A stretch of DNA of 64,000 nucleotides from Rhodanobacter spathiphylli B39. GTDB lineage: Bacteria > Pseudomonadota > Gammaproteobacteria > Xanthomonadales > Rhodanobacteraceae. The translations under genes and the position numbers were made by a program. The stretch covers positions 86,242 to 150,241 of the forward strand of contig NZ_AJXT01000043.1 in NCBI RefSeq assembly GCF_000264295.1, in the 5' to 3' direction. Positions within the stretch are counted from its first letter, which is position 1; each line of letters begins with the position of its first letter. Below the pieces are notes generated by a model. That model saw only the letters and a program-made list of their open reading frames with translations. It was not told where the DNA came from and ran no database searches. Positions 1 through 13,690 of this stretch are shown one piece after another.

Positions 1-47
1 CGTGGCGGGAGGCCGCCAGGCTCGCCCGACTTGAAAAATTCACCACT

Positions 48-656
48 TCAGCGCAGGACGAACCACCACACCAGCAGCAGCGCCAGCGCCAGCAAGGCCG
101 TCCAGCCGATCCACTCGACGTATTTGTGCAGGATGCGCTCGGCGCGTTCGCCGAACAGGCGGATCAACAGGGCAAGCAGCCACACGCGCTTGCCACGGCC
201 GAGCCCGATGCAGGCCAGGAACGGCAGGATCGGCACGCCGATGATGCCGCAGGCCCAGGTGACGAACTTCATCGGCACCACCGGCTGCAGCGCGGCCAGG
301 ATCAGCACGCCGAACATGCCCCAGTGATGCTCGACCATCTGCTTGCTCAGCACCGCCACGCCCTGTTCGATCGGCGTCAGCAGATGCAGCGCATCCAGCG
401 CGGGCCGCAGCGCATGGAAGGCCCAGTGGCCCAGCACGTAGCCGACCAGGGCGCCCAGCAGCGAAAACAGCAGGCTGATGTTGGCGAAAAAGAACGCCTT
501 GTGCCGCTTGCCCAGCATCATCGGCGCCAGCATCACTTCCGGCGGAATCGGAAAGATGAACGCCTCGACGAAACTGAGCCCGGACAGGTAGTACAACGCT
601 CTGCGATCGCGCGCCCAGCTCAGTGCACGCGCGTACAGCCCGGCAAACAGGCGCAT
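48..656 (-). CDS. yqaA: YqaA/DedA-like inner-membrane protein
   Basis: A 202-residue hydrophobic protein with about four membrane segments and the SNARE-associated/DedA signature: an early FIPPE motif (residues 35-40) and a glycine/proline-rich re-entrant segment around LQPVVPMKFVTWACGI. Relatives are short DedA-type proteins linked to lipid carrier flipping or envelope homeostasis; the exact substrate of YqaA is not established. Its ATG overlaps the pcm stop by one base (TGATG), so it is translationally coupled as the last visible gene of surE-pcm-yqaA. In relatives nlpD and rpoS follow, but here the window ends. Confidence 0.85.
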   Translation of the reverse strand: MRLFAGLYARALSWARDRRALYYLSGLSFVEAFIFPIPPEVMLAPMMLGKRHKAFFFANISLLFSLLGALVGYVLGHWAFHALRPALDALHLLTPIEQGVAVLSKQMVEHHWGMFGVLILAALQPVVPMKFVTWACGIIGVPILPFLACIGLGRGKRVWLLALLIRLFGERAERILHKYVEWIGWTALLALALLLVWWFVLR

Positions 657-1351
657 CAGCCGATACCGCCAAGCAGGGGCACGAAGCTGACCGGGCCGAG
701 TTCTTCCTGGATGAAGTCACCCTGCCCGTCGCCACGCATGCGGATCAGCGTTTGCCGGCTGGGTGAACCCACCGGCGCCACCAGCACGCCGGTCGGGCTG
801 AGCTGATCGAGGATGCGGGTGGGAATGGTGTCGCCGGCGGCGGTGAGGATGATCGCGTCGAACGGCGCCTCGTCGGGCCAGCCCAGCTTGCCGTCGTCGT
901 GGCGCGAACGCAGGTTGGTCAGGCCCAGTTGGCGGAAGCGGCGGCGGGCCTGGCGCAACAGCGCCTCGATCCGCTCCACCGTGAACAGCTGCGGCACCAG
1001 CGCGGCCAGCACGGCGGCCTGGTAGCCCGAGCCGGTGCCGATTTCCAGCACCTTCTGCGGCATGCCCTGCCTGGCGTCGAAATGCTCGAGCAGCGCCTCG
1101 GTCATGCGCGCCACCACCCACGGTTGCGAGATGGTCTGGCCATGGCCGATCGGCAGCGCGTCGTTCTCGTAGGCGCGCGAATGCAGCGCCTGATCGATGA
1201 AGTGATGGCGCGGCAGGTTGCGGATCACTTCGATCACCCGCGCATCGCGAATGCCGCTGTCCTTGAGCATCGCGGCCAGCCGGTCGCGGGCGCGCTGCGA
1301 CGTCATGCCCTCGCCCTTCAGCTCTGCCGCCGGCAGTGGATAGACCGTCAT
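656..1351 (-). CDS. pcm: Protein-L-isoaspartate O-methyltransferase
   Basis: Repairs isoaspartyl residues in aged proteins by SAM-dependent methylation in the cytoplasm. The 231-residue protein has the family N-terminus (RNLPRHHFIDQA), the substrate-site segment GHGQTISQPWVVARM and the SAM-binding motif VLEIGTGSGYQAAVLA. Length is normal for Pcm, with a short N-terminal extension. The gene starts 3 bases after the surE stop and overlaps yqaA by one base, giving the standard surE-pcm operon. Confidence 0.96.
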   Translation of the reverse strand: MTVYPLPAAELKGEGMTSQRARDRLAAMLKDSGIRDARVIEVIRNLPRHHFIDQALHSRAYENDALPIGHGQTISQPWVVARMTEALLEHFDARQGMPQKVLEIGTGSGYQAAVLAALVPQLFTVERIEALLRQARRRFRQLGLTNLRSRHDDGKLGWPDEAPFDAIILTAAGDTIPTRILDQLSPTGVLVAPVGSPSRQTLIRMRGDGQGDFIQEELGPVSFVPLLGGIG

Positions 1352-1354
1352 GGC

Positions 1355-2164
1355 TCAGGCCACCTCGTTCGTGGGTTTGCGGCCGTCGGCCATCGCGTCG
1401 CTCATCTCGTCGCTGAGCGGCTGCATCCAGCTGCTGACTTTCTCCAGTGCCTGGAACCGGGTCAGATCAACATGGATCGGCGTCACCGAGACGAAACCTC
1501 GCCGCACGGCGTTGAAGTCGGTGCCGGGGCCGGCGTCATCGGCCTCGCCGGCCGGGCCGATCCACCAGATCGGCCGCCCCCGCGGATCGGTCTGCGCGAT
1601 GCAGGGGGCCGCGCGATGGCGACGTCCGAGCCGGGTGACCTCGAAGCCCTGGATGTCGGCCCAGGGAAGGTCGGGCACGTTGACGTTGAGGATGGTGTCG
1701 GCGGGCAGCGGATCGACCAGCAGGCGGTTCATCAGCAGCAGCACCGCTTTCGCGGCCGAGTCGTAGTGCACGCCCTTGTGGTCGTGGCTGACCAGCGACA
1801 CGGCGATCGCCGGCAGCCCCAGGAAGCGTCCTTCCATCGCCGCCGAGACGGTGCCGGAATAGATCACGTCGTCGCCGAGGTTGGCGGAGTTGTTGATGCC
1901 CGACACGACCATGTCCGGCTCTTCATCGAGCAGGCCGGCCAGCGCCAGATGCACGCAATCGGTTGGCGTGCCCGCCACCCGGTAATAGCCGTTGGCCATC
2001 GGCAACACCCGCAAGGGTGCGTCCAGGGTCAGCGAATTGCTTGCGCCGGAGCGATCCCGGTCGGGCGCGACCACGGTCACGTCCGCCACTTCGCCCAGAC
2101 GCTCGGCCAGCACGCGGATGCCCGGGGCATCCACGCCATCGTCGTTACTTACCAGAACTCGCAT
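1355..2164 (-). CDS. surE: 5'-nucleotidase SurE
   Basis: A metal-dependent nucleoside-5'-monophosphate phosphatase of the SurE family. The N-terminus [15 protein letters not shown] carries the metal-binding NDDG pair (Asp8, Asp9), followed by the SGASNSLT loop and the [20 protein letters not shown] block. I start at the ATG at 2164 because family members begin directly with MRxLxxNDDG; the 18 in-frame codons upstream have no family match. The product is 269 residues. First gene of surE-pcm-yqaA. Confidence 0.95.
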   Translation of the reverse strand: MRVLVSNDDGVDAPGIRVLAERLGEVADVTVVAPDRDRSGASNSLTLDAPLRVLPMANGYYRVAGTPTDCVHLALAGLLDEEPDMVVSGINNSANLGDDVIYSGTVSAAMEGRFLGLPAIAVSLVSHDHKGVHYDSAAKAVLLLMNRLLVDPLPADTILNVNVPDLPWADIQGFEVTRLGRRHRAAPCIAQTDPRGRPIWWIGPAGEADDAGPGTDFNAVRRGFVSVTPIHVDLTRFQALEKVSSWMQPLSDEMSDAMADGRKPTNEVA

Positions 2165-2320
2165 GATGCTCCGTGGAAAGCGACACGCAGGCGCGCATTC
2201 CATCCTGCGGCAGCGCACTGCTGAAGCCTCGAAGTCTACCGGAGCGCGTCCCCGGTTTCACGCCGTTCTTCGGCGCTTCTGCCAGTCGCCCGGCCGCGCC
2301 GCATTGGGTAGCATGGCCCG

Positions 2321-2866
2321 ATGAAGCGCCGTCCGCCCGCTCCGATCACCGATGCCGACAGCCAGCTGTTTCGCGAGGCGATCGGCGAGGTGCGCGTGCT
2401 CGATCCGGTGGCCGCACCGCCGGCCGCGGCGCGACCGGCGCCGCACCCGCACATGCTGGAGGCCGACGAAGCGGCCGTGCCGGGCGAGCTGCTGGACATG
2501 GCGTTCGACCCGGCCGTGCTCGAAGTCGGCGAAGAGCTGGGCTACCTGCGCGACGGCTATCCGCCGAAGCTGCTGCGCCAGCTCAAGCGCGGCCAGTTCA
2601 GCGTGCAGGACGACCTCGACCTGCACCAGATGAACGCCGCCGCCGCACAAGCCAGCATCGTGGCCTTCCTCGCCGAAGCGAAGCAACACGGGCTGCGCTG
2701 CGTGCGCATCGTGCATGGCAAGGGCTTGCGCTCGAAGTCCGCCGGGCCGGTACTGAAGGGACTCACCGATCGCATGCTGCGCCGGCGCGACGACGTGATC
2801 GCGTTCGCCTCGGCGCGGCCGGCGTTGGGCGGCACCGGCGCGGTCGTGGTATTGCTCAAGGGCTGA
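2321..2866 (+). CDS. Smr-domain protein (SmrA/YdaL-like)
   Basis: A 181-residue protein with a variable proline/alanine-rich N-terminus and a C-terminal Smr (small MutS-related) domain. The domain shows the DLDLHQM motif at about residues 104-110, the HGKGLRS motif near 137-143 and the closing GGTGAVVVLLK strand. Free-standing Smr proteins are nucleases acting on DNA or RNA. It lies on the opposite strand between surE and truD and converges with truD (19-base gap). The substrate cannot be told from sequence. Confidence 0.9.
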   Translation: MKRRPPAPITDADSQLFREAIGEVRVLDPVAAPPAAARPAPHPHMLEADEAAVPGELLDMAFDPAVLEVGEELGYLRDGYPPKLLRQLKRGQFSVQDDLDLHQMNAAAAQASIVAFLAEAKQHGLRCVRIVHGKGLRSKSAGPVLKGLTDRMLRRRDDVIAFASARPALGGTGAVVVLLKG

Positions 2867-2884
2867 CTCCGGCAACACAACCCG

Positions 2885-3895
2885 CTACACGATCGTGGCC
2901 AGCTCGCGCACGACGACGGTGGCATAAGCGCCCGCAGGCAATTCGAACGACAGCTCCAGCGCATCGTCGGCGAGCCAGTGCCAGCGCAAGTCCTTCGGCA
3001 GCAGACGCAACGGCCGGCGCTCCTGGTCCATCCGCGCCGCCACCAGGCCCGCCACGAGGTCACTGTCATGCGCGGCGACCTGGCGTTCCAGCTCACCCAC
3101 GTCATCTTCGGAGGGCGGCTCGCCCTGCCCCCACAACGGGCCGGAGGGATGGATGTCGGCGCGGGCCAGGCGCTCGGCCAGCTCGGGCGTGAACGGCTCG
3201 GGCCCGAACCAGGAACGCGAGCCGGCCAGCGACCAGATCTCGCCCTGCAGCGGCGTATCCCACGCGTTGCGCTCGACCCGCGCCGCCAGCACGTTGTTGA
3301 AGATGTGCGAGCGGGCCGCCGACAGCAGCATCGAGCGCTTGTCGCGGTCGACGCGGCGCCCGCCGAACATCGCGCGGGCTTGGGCGACGTTGCCGCCTTC
3401 CCGGCCGAAGCGCTGTTCGCCGAAGTAGTTCGGCACGCCCCGGGCAGCGACCTGCGCAAGCACCGCCTCGGTCGCGGCGCGGTCGCCCGCGGCTTCGCGC
3501 AATACCAGCACGAAGCGGTTGCCGCGCAGCGCACCGCGCTTGAGTTTGCGCGAATGGCGGGTGGCGGCCAGCACCTTTACCTCGGCATGGGGAAAGGCCG
3601 ACCAGTCCGGATCGGGCTTGCCGGCCAGTTGCACCGAAAAGGTCTGGCGGGTCACCGCGTGGCGATCCTTCATGCCGGCAAAGCCCACCGCCAGCGGGGG
3701 CACGCCGGCGAACTTCGCCAGTTCGCGGGCGACCCAGTCGGTGTTCGCGCCGCGCTTTTCCACCCACAGCAGGGCGTGCTCGCCGGTGCCGTCGGCGTCA
3801 TGGCCCAGCACTTCCTCGACCTGGAAATCCTCGGCGCTGACGCGCATCCGGGCAGTCAGCGGAGGATGGCCGAAGGCTTGGGGAAGTTCAGACAT
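2885..3895 (-). CDS. truD: tRNA pseudouridine(13) synthase TruD
   Basis: Isomerises U13 of tRNA-Glu to pseudouridine. The family motif GFAGMKDRHAVTRQTFSVQ contains the catalytic Asp (residue 77 from this start), and the TruD-specific segments NRFVLVLREA and PNYFGEQRFGREGGN follow. I start at the ATG at 3895 (MSELPQ) because a GGGAA Shine-Dalgarno-like stretch sits just upstream; the alternative at 3910 is a TTG. The product is 336 residues. In relatives truD directly follows ispF; here mgtE intervenes. Confidence 0.95.
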   Translation of the reverse strand: MSELPQAFGHPPLTARMRVSAEDFQVEEVLGHDADGTGEHALLWVEKRGANTDWVARELAKFAGVPPLAVGFAGMKDRHAVTRQTFSVQLAGKPDPDWSAFPHAEVKVLAATRHSRKLKRGALRGNRFVLVLREAAGDRAATEAVLAQVAARGVPNYFGEQRFGREGGNVAQARAMFGGRRVDRDKRSMLLSAARSHIFNNVLAARVERNAWDTPLQGEIWSLAGSRSWFGPEPFTPELAERLARADIHPSGPLWGQGEPPSEDDVGELERQVAAHDSDLVAGLVAARMDQERRPLRLLPKDLRWHWLADDALELSFELPAGAYATVVVRELATIV

Positions 3896-3955
3896 GGGGG
3901 TTCCCGGCAACGATGATTCGGAATGGCGTGCAGCGGCGGGCGCGCCAGGCCCGGA

Positions 3956-5350
3956 CTAGACCAGAAAGATCGTGGCCAGTCCGAGGAAGATGAAAAAGCC
4001 GCCGCTGTCGGTCATCGCGGTGATCAGCACGCTGGAACCCAGCGCCGGATCGCGCCCGAATTTCGTCATCAGCACGGGAATGCCGACACCGGCAAACGCC
4101 GCCAGCAGCAGGTTCAGCGTCATCGCCGCCGTCATCACCAGGCCCAGCGAGAGGCTGTCGTACAGCAACCACGCCACCAGGCCGATCACCCCGCCCCAGA
4201 TCAGGCCGTTGACCAGCGACACGGTCAGTTCCTTGCGCCACAGGCGCTTGGCGCTCTCGGCGGTGATCTGGTTCAGCGCCAGCGCGCGCACGATCATGGT
4301 GATGGTCTGGTTGCCGGAATTGCCGCCGATGCCGGCCACGATCGGCATCAGCGCGGCCAGCGCCACCAGCCGCTCGATCGAGCCCTCGAACAGGCCGATC
4401 ACCCGCGAGGCGATGAAGGCGGTGACCAGGTTGATCGCCAGCCACGACCAGCGGTTCTTCAGCGAAGCCCACACCGAGGCGAAGATGTCTTCCTCCTCGC
4501 GCAGGCCGCCGCGGCTGAGTGCCTCGCTTTCGCTCTCCTCGCGGATCACGTCGACCATCGCGTCGATGGTGATGCGACCGATCAGGTGGCCGCGGTCGTC
4601 GACCACCGGCGCGGTCACCAGGTCGTAGCGCTCGAACGCCTGGGCCACGTCGTAGGCGTCGTCGGCGGGATGGAAGGTGTTGACGTCCGGCGCCATCACC
4701 TCGCTGACCATCTTCTCCGGCGAATTCACCAGCAACCAGTGCAGCGGCAGCACGCCGGTCAGCAGGTTGTCCTGGTTGATCACGAACAGCTTGTCGGTCT
4801 GCGCCGGCAGTTCGTCCCAGCGGCGCAGGTAGCGCAGCACCACTTCCAGGCTGACGTCCTCGCGGATGGTGACCATCTCGAAGTCCATCAGCGCGCCGAG
4901 CTGGTCGTCCCCCCAGGACAGCGCCGACTGCACCTGCTCGCGCTGCTGCGCATCGAGGCCGGCCATCAGCTCCGGCAGCATCGCCGTGGGCAGGTCCTCG
5001 ACCAGGTCGGCCAGTTCGTCGGCGTCCAGCGTTTCGGCCGCGGCGAGGATCTCGTGCCGGTCCATGTCCGCGATCAGCGACTCGCGCACCGCGTCGGACA
5101 CTTCCAGCAGGATCTCGCCGTCGCGATCGGCCTTGACCAGTTGCCAGACCGCGAGACGGTCGTCCAGCGGCAGCGATTCGAGGATGAAGGCGATATCGGC
5201 CGGGTGCAGCGCATCCAGTTGCAGGCGCAACTCGGCCTGCAGCTCTTCGGTCAGCGGAACATCGTCGTCCTGCCGGTGCAGCACGCCCTGAATGGCTTCA
5301 AGCTGGTCATGCAGTCGACCGACCGCGCTGCGGGTCTCGATCTCGCTCAC
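3956..5350 (-). CDS. mgtE: Magnesium transporter MgtE
   Basis: Inner-membrane Mg2+ channel of the MgtE family. The 464-residue protein has an acidic superhelical N domain (about residues 1-130), a tandem CBS pair ([21 protein letters not shown] and the following segment), a plug helix and five C-terminal membrane helices with the conserved [10 protein letters not shown] pore segment. The start is a GTG at 5350 ([10 protein letters not shown]) overlapping the ispF stop as GTGA, so expression is coupled to ispF. In MgtE proteins the CBS and N domains sense cytosolic Mg2+ and close the pore. Its position inside the isoprenoid/truD cluster is unusual. Confidence 0.94.
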   Translation of the reverse strand: MSEIETRSAVGRLHDQLEAIQGVLHRQDDDVPLTEELQAELRLQLDALHPADIAFILESLPLDDRLAVWQLVKADRDGEILLEVSDAVRESLIADMDRHEILAAAETLDADELADLVEDLPTAMLPELMAGLDAQQREQVQSALSWGDDQLGALMDFEMVTIREDVSLEVVLRYLRRWDELPAQTDKLFVINQDNLLTGVLPLHWLLVNSPEKMVSEVMAPDVNTFHPADDAYDVAQAFERYDLVTAPVVDDRGHLIGRITIDAMVDVIREESESEALSRGGLREEEDIFASVWASLKNRWSWLAINLVTAFIASRVIGLFEGSIERLVALAALMPIVAGIGGNSGNQTITMIVRALALNQITAESAKRLWRKELTVSLVNGLIWGGVIGLVAWLLYDSLSLGLVMTAAMTLNLLLAAFAGVGIPVLMTKFGRDPALGSSVLITAMTDSGGFFIFLGLATIFLV

Positions 5351-5823
5351 ACGCGCTCCAGCAGGACGCAGGCCTGGGCCGCGATCCCTTCGCCACGGCC
5401 GCAAAAGCCGAGTTTCTCGGTGGTGGTTGCCTTCACGCTGATGCAGCCGACCCCGCAGTCCAGGTCGACCGCCAGGTTCTCGCGCATCGCCTGCGCGTGC
5501 GGGGTGACCTTGGGCGCCTCGCCGATCACCGTGACATCGGCATTGCCCAGCCGGTAGCCGTGCTGCGCCATCAGCATCGCCGCATGGCGCAGGAACTGGC
5601 GGCTGTCGGCATCCCGCCAGCGTTCGTCGGTGGGCGGAAAATGCCGGCCGATGTCGCCCAGCGCCAGCGCGCCGAAGATCGCGTCGCACAGCGCGTGGAT
5701 CACCACGTCGCCATCGGAATGCGCCACCACGCCCCGTCGATGCGCGATGCGCACGCCGCCGAGGACGACATGGTCGCCTTCGCCAAAGGCGTGGACATCG
5801 AAACCTGTACCGATGCGCATCAT
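5347..5823 (-). CDS. ispF: 2-C-methyl-D-erythritol 2,4-cyclodiphosphate synthase
   Basis: Fifth step of the MEP isoprenoid pathway: cyclises CDP-ME-2-phosphate to ME-cPP with release of CMP. The 158-residue protein has the metal-site motif [11 protein letters not shown], the [18 protein letters not shown] block and the C-terminal [19 protein letters not shown] signature. Length is typical (about 157-160). Its first ATG overlaps the ispD stop (ATGA) and its stop overlaps the mgtE GTG, so it sits in a tightly coupled run. Confidence 0.97.
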   Translation of the reverse strand: MMRIGTGFDVHAFGEGDHVVLGGVRIAHRRGVVAHSDGDVVIHALCDAIFGALALGDIGRHFPPTDERWRDADSRQFLRHAAMLMAQHGYRLGNADVTVIGEAPKVTPHAQAMRENLAVDLDCGVGCISVKATTTEKLGFCGRGEGIAAQACVLLERV

Positions 5824-6515
5824 GCAGTCCTTGAAAGCAGGAATTCGGCCAGCGCGAAATCCGCTGCCGTGGTCACCTTGATGTTGTCTTCGGCGCCCTC
5901 GACCAGCAGCGGTGCGAAGCCGGCCTGTTCCATCGCCATCGCCTCGTCGCTGACATTCACGCCGCGCCGCGCCGCGTCACCCAGCGCCGCCGACAGTTGA
6001 GCACGACGGAACATCTGTGGCGTGAAGGCGCGCCAGCGCAGATCGCGTGCTTCGGTGGATTCGCTGCACCCGCCCGCGTTGGCCCGCTTCAGCGTGTCGC
6101 GCAGCGGCGCGCCCAGCAGGCCACCGTCCCTGGTACTGGCCAGTTCGATCAGTCTGGCGATATCCGCCGTGCGCACACACGGCCGCGCGGCGTCGTGCAC
6201 CAAGACGAAATCATCGGGGGCCACCGATGCCGGCAAGGCCTGCAGCCCTGCGAGCACCGAATCGCTGCGCTCCGCTCCGCCGACCGCGGCCAGCACCGGC
6301 TTGCCGTGCAGCGTCTGCACGCCCGACCAGTGCGCATCCGTGGCGGCCAGCGTCACCAGCAGGCCGGCAATCCGCGGATGCGCGGCGAGCCGTTCCAGGG
6401 TGTGCTCGATCAACGGACGCCCGGCCAGCGGCAGGTACTGTTTCGGGCAGTCACCGCCGACCCGGGTACCGCGCCCTGCGGCCGGCACCACGCACCACAG
6501 CCGAGCCGCGCTCAT
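5820..6515 (-). CDS. ispD: 2-C-methyl-D-erythritol 4-phosphate cytidylyltransferase
   Basis: MEP-pathway enzyme that makes CDP-methylerythritol from MEP and CTP. The N-terminal nucleotide-binding motif [20 protein letters not shown] is intact, and [11 protein letters not shown] supplies the metal/CTP-binding aspartate. I start at the ATG at 6515 (MSAARLW), which gives 231 residues and a 4-base ATGA overlap with ftsB; the longer in-frame extension lies inside ftsB and is not coding in this frame. Confidence 0.96.
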   Translation of the reverse strand: MSAARLWCVVPAAGRGTRVGGDCPKQYLPLAGRPLIEHTLERLAAHPRIAGLLVTLAATDAHWSGVQTLHGKPVLAAVGGAERSDSVLAGLQALPASVAPDDFVLVHDAARPCVRTADIARLIELASTRDGGLLGAPLRDTLKRANAGGCSESTEARDLRWRAFTPQMFRRAQLSAALGDAARRGVNVSDEAMAMEQAGFAPLLVEGAEDNIKVTTAADFALAEFLLSRTA

Positions 6516-6844
6516 GGTGATCCGGCGGGTTGGGCGACCGGCGGTGGCGTGCTGCTGCCTGCGCCGGCAGGCGGTTCGACCACCTGGTAGAACACTTCGC
6601 CCGGCTTGATCAGGCCCAGTTCGGTGCGCGCCCGCGCCTCGACTGCCTGGTCGCCGTGCTTGAGATCCTGCACGTCGGCACCGACCGCCTGGTTGCGCTG
6701 CAGCAGCTTTGCGTTGTCGTCCGTCTGCTTCTTCACCGCCACGCGCAAGGTGTCCACCTCGCGCATGCTGCCGTTGCCGGTCCACAGCTTCAGCTGCAGA
6801 CCGATCAGCAGCAGGATCAGGATGACGGCGATCCAGCGCAGCAT
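6512..6844 (-). CDS. ftsB: Cell division protein FtsB
   Basis: Small bitopic divisome protein that joins FtsL and FtsQ at midcell. The 110-residue product starts MLRWIAVILILLLIGLQLK, a single membrane segment, followed by a periplasmic coiled coil (residues about 30-70) and the family feature ARTELGLIKPGEVFYQV. The C-terminus is extended by a Pro/Ala-rich tail. It lies 17 bases downstream of eno and overlaps ispD by four bases, the usual eno-ftsB-ispD order. Confidence 0.94.
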   Translation of the reverse strand: MLRWIAVILILLLIGLQLKLWTGNGSMREVDTLRVAVKKQTDDNAKLLQRNQAVGADVQDLKHGDQAVEARARTELGLIKPGEVFYQVVEPPAGAGSSTPPPVAQPAGSP

Positions 6845-6861
6845 GGGAGCGGGCTGCCCGC

Positions 6862-10871
<4,010 letters not shown>

Positions 10872-10884
10872 CTAGCATGACCGG

Positions 10885-12684
10885 ATGAACAGCCCCGTCC
10901 CCGCCCGTCTTGCCGCCTTGCGCGCGGCCATGCAGCAGCATGGCGTTGCCGCCGTGCTGGTTCCCAGCGCCGATCCCCACCTGTCCGAGTACCTGCCCGC
11001 GCATTGGTCCGCCCGGGAATGGCTGTCCGGTTTCACCGGCTCGGCCGGCACCCTGATCGTGGGCCGCGACGAGGCCGGACTGTGGACCGACTCGCGCTAT
11101 TTCTTCCAGGCCGAGCAGCAGCTGGCAGGCAGCGGCATCCGCCTGATGAAACTGCGCGTGCCGCATACCGCCGAACACCTGGCGTGGTTGCAGCAGCACC
11201 TGCACCAGGGTGACGTGCTGGCCGTGGCCGGCGACAGCGTGTCCGTCACCACGCGCCAGCAGATCGAACGGCATCTGGCCGGCACCGGCGCCAGCGTGCG
11301 CACGGATCTGGACCTGCCCGGCGCGATCTGGCCGGATCGACCCGCGCTGCCGCAGGCGGCGGTGGTCGAACACGACCTTGTTTACGCCTGCATTGCGCGC
11401 GCGGACAAGTTCAGCCGCCTGCGCAAGGCCATGCACAAGCTGGGCGCCACCCATCACCTGCTGTCCAGCCTCGACGACATCGCCTGGCTGACCAACCTGC
11501 GTGGCAGCGACGTCGAGTGCAATCCGGTGTTTCTGGCCCACCTGCTGGTCCAGGCCGATCAGCGCGCCACGCTGTTCGTCGGACGCGCCAAGCTCACCGA
11601 TGCCCTGGTCGCGCGGCTGGCCGCCGACGGCATCGCCATCGCCGACTACGCCTCGGTCACCTCCGCGCTGAACGAGCTGGGGGCGAACGAGCGCCTGCTG
11701 CTGGACAGCAGTCGCGTGGTCGACACCATTGCGGCCGCGATCGCGCCGGAGGTTACGCGGATCGAGGCGGCCAACCCCAGCACCGCCTTCAAGGCGGTCA
11801 AGAGCGCCGCCGAACTCGAACATGTCCGCGACGTGATGCGCCGCGACGGCGCCGCCCTGGTGCGCGGATTCCGTCGACTGGAGCAACGCCTGGCCGCGGG
11901 CATGACGGTCACCGAACTGGACGTGGACACGGTGCTGCGCGAAGAGCGCTCGGCCCAGCCGGGCTGGGTGGGCGAGAGTTTCGCCACCATCGCCGGCTAC
12001 CAGGCCAACGGCGCGCTGCCGCATTACCGCGCCACGCCGGAAGCGCACAGTACGCTGCAGGCGAAGGGTCTGCTGCTGATCGACTCGGGCGGCCAGTACC
12101 TCGGCGGCACCACCGACATCACCCGCGTGCTGGCCTTGGGCGAGACCACCGCCGAGCAGCGCCGCGATGCGACCCTGGTGATGAAGGGCATGATCAACCT
12201 GTCGCGGGCGCGCTTCCCTAAGGGCGCCAGCGGCCCGCAGCTGGATGCCCTGGCGCGGGCGCCGCTGTGGGCGGCCGGGATGGATTACGGCCATGGCACC
12301 GGTCACGGCGTGGGCTACTTCCTCAACGTGCACGAAGGCCCGCACGGCATCCGCGCGCCGGTGCCCGGCGGTGCGCTGGTGGCGCTGGAGCCAGGCATGA
12401 TCAGCTCGATCGAGCCGGGCCTGTACAAGCCCGGCCGACACGGCATCCGCCACGAGAACCTGGCGGTGGTGGTCGAGGCCGAGCAGACCGAGTTCGGCGA
12501 GTTCCTCGCCTTCGAGACGCTGACCATGTGCCCGTTCGATCGCCGCGCACTGGAGCCTGGCCTGCTCAATCCGGAAGAGCGCGCCTGGCTGGACGACTAT
12601 CACGCCAGCGTGCGCGCCGCGCTCAGTCCGCTGCTGGAAGAAGCGGACCTGGAGTGGCTGAACCGCCACTGCGCAGCGCTGTAG
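10885..12684 (+). CDS. Xaa-Pro aminopeptidase, M24B family (three-domain type)
   Basis: Cytoplasmic metallopeptidase that removes N-terminal residues preceding proline. At 599 residues it matches the long three-domain form related to eukaryotic XPNPEP1: two creatinase-like N-terminal domains (about 1-300) and a pita-bread catalytic domain. Dimetal ligands are visible: Asp in LLLIDSGGQY, Asp in GGTTDITR, His in HGTGHGVGYF, Glu in SSIEPGLYK and Glu in RHENLAVVV. No signal peptide. It diverges from pyrG and converges with the cysteine-synthase-like gene. Confidence 0.93.
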   Translation: MNSPVPARLAALRAAMQQHGVAAVLVPSADPHLSEYLPAHWSAREWLSGFTGSAGTLIVGRDEAGLWTDSRYFFQAEQQLAGSGIRLMKLRVPHTAEHLAWLQQHLHQGDVLAVAGDSVSVTTRQQIERHLAGTGASVRTDLDLPGAIWPDRPALPQAAVVEHDLVYACIARADKFSRLRKAMHKLGATHHLLSSLDDIAWLTNLRGSDVECNPVFLAHLLVQADQRATLFVGRAKLTDALVARLAADGIAIADYASVTSALNELGANERLLLDSSRVVDTIAAAIAPEVTRIEAANPSTAFKAVKSAAELEHVRDVMRRDGAALVRGFRRLEQRLAAGMTVTELDVDTVLREERSAQPGWVGESFATIAGYQANGALPHYRATPEAHSTLQAKGLLLIDSGGQYLGGTTDITRVLALGETTAEQRRDATLVMKGMINLSRARFPKGASGPQLDALARAPLWAAGMDYGHGTGHGVGYFLNVHEGPHGIRAPVPGGALVALEPGMISSIEPGLYKPGRHGIRHENLAVVVEAEQTEFGEFLAFETLTMCPFDRRALEPGLLNPEERAWLDDYHASVRAALSPLLEEADLEWLNRHCAAL

Positions 12685-12738
12685 GTCCTGCACGAATGCG
12701 GGGCCGGCACGACCGCTCCGCGAAACGCGCGACCGGGC

Positions 12739-13689
12739 TCAGCGAAAGTGCGTCGCGTCGACCTCGGCCATTGCGGGCTGCATGAAGTATTCGTGCAGGT
12801 ACTTCTCACCCTCGTCGCAGAACGCCGTCACCACGGTTCTCAGTTCGGGGAAGTTCTGCCGGATCCGCTTGGCGGCCAGCAGATGCGCTCCCGAACTCGG
12901 CCCGCAGAACAGGCCGTGGGTTCGTGCCAGCCGCTTCATCTCGGCCACGGCGTCGGTGCTGGACACGCTGAGCACCTCGTTCACCAAGCTGGCGTGGCGC
13001 TGGAAGATGCCCGGCACGAAGCCGTCGGAAATGCCCTCGATGGTATGCGTGGCGATCTCGCCGCACAGGATCGTGCACGACTCGGACGGCTCCATCGCGA
13101 ACAGCCGCACGTCCGGATTGACCGCGCGGAACGCCTGGCCCACCCCGATCAGGGTGCCGCCGGTGCCGACGCCCAGCACCAGCGCGTCGGGCAACCGGCC
13201 GGCCGGCAGCTGGGCGAGGATCTCCGGTCCCAGCACCACGCGATTCTCCTCGACATTCCATTCGGACTCGAACTGGGCCGGAGCGAAGTAGCCGGGCTGC
13301 TGGCCGAGTTCGCGCGCACGCTTCAGCGCCTCGTTGACATGGAAGTTGCCGCAGAACAGCACCTCGGCCCCGAATGCCCGCGAAATCGCTACCCGTTCGC
13401 TGGACAGCCCCTCGGGCATCACCACCAGCATGCGATAGCCTTTCACCGCCGCCACCATCGACAGCGCATTGCCGGTGTTGCCGCTGGTCGCCTCGACGAT
13501 GGTGTCGCCAGGCTTGAGCAGGCCTTCCTGTTCGGCGCGCTCGATCATGTATTTCGCGATGCGCGCCTTGATCGAGCCGGAAGGATTGAGGAATTCGAGC
13601 TTGGCGTAGACGCCCTCGATTTCCAGCAGCGGCGTGTCGCCCACCGCGTCGAGAATGCTGGCAGATACTCCGGCGTAACGCGTGGCCAT
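12739..13689 (-). CDS. PLP-dependent cysteine synthase-like protein
   Basis: A fold-type II PLP enzyme of the CysK/CysM/cystathionine beta-synthase group. Visible are the PLP lysine in LNPSGSIKARIAKYMI, the substrate loop EATSGNTGNAL, the phosphate-binding GVGTGGTLIGVG and a C-terminal GPSSGAH. I start at the ATG at 13689 (MATRYAG) because GGAG lies 9 bases upstream; the alternative ATG at 13704 would overlap the AhpD-like gene. The 316-residue product begins 1 base after that gene's stop. O-acetylserine or O-phosphoserine may be the substrate; sequence alone does not decide. Confidence 0.85.
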   Translation of the reverse strand: MATRYAGVSASILDAVGDTPLLEIEGVYAKLEFLNPSGSIKARIAKYMIERAEQEGLLKPGDTIVEATSGNTGNALSMVAAVKGYRMLVVMPEGLSSERVAISRAFGAEVLFCGNFHVNEALKRARELGQQPGYFAPAQFESEWNVEENRVVLGPEILAQLPAGRLPDALVLGVGTGGTLIGVGQAFRAVNPDVRLFAMEPSESCTILCGEIATHTIEGISDGFVPGIFQRHASLVNEVLSVSSTDAVAEMKRLARTHGLFCGPSSGAHLLAAKRIRQNFPELRTVVTAFCDEGEKYLHEYFMQPAMAEVDATHFR

Positions 13690-13690
13690 C

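Noticed and set aside
40..735. Long arginine/alanine-rich open frames overlapping yqaA and pcm
   Set aside because: They are out-of-frame translations of GC-rich genes, with no ribosome site or motif, while yqaA and pcm match known families.
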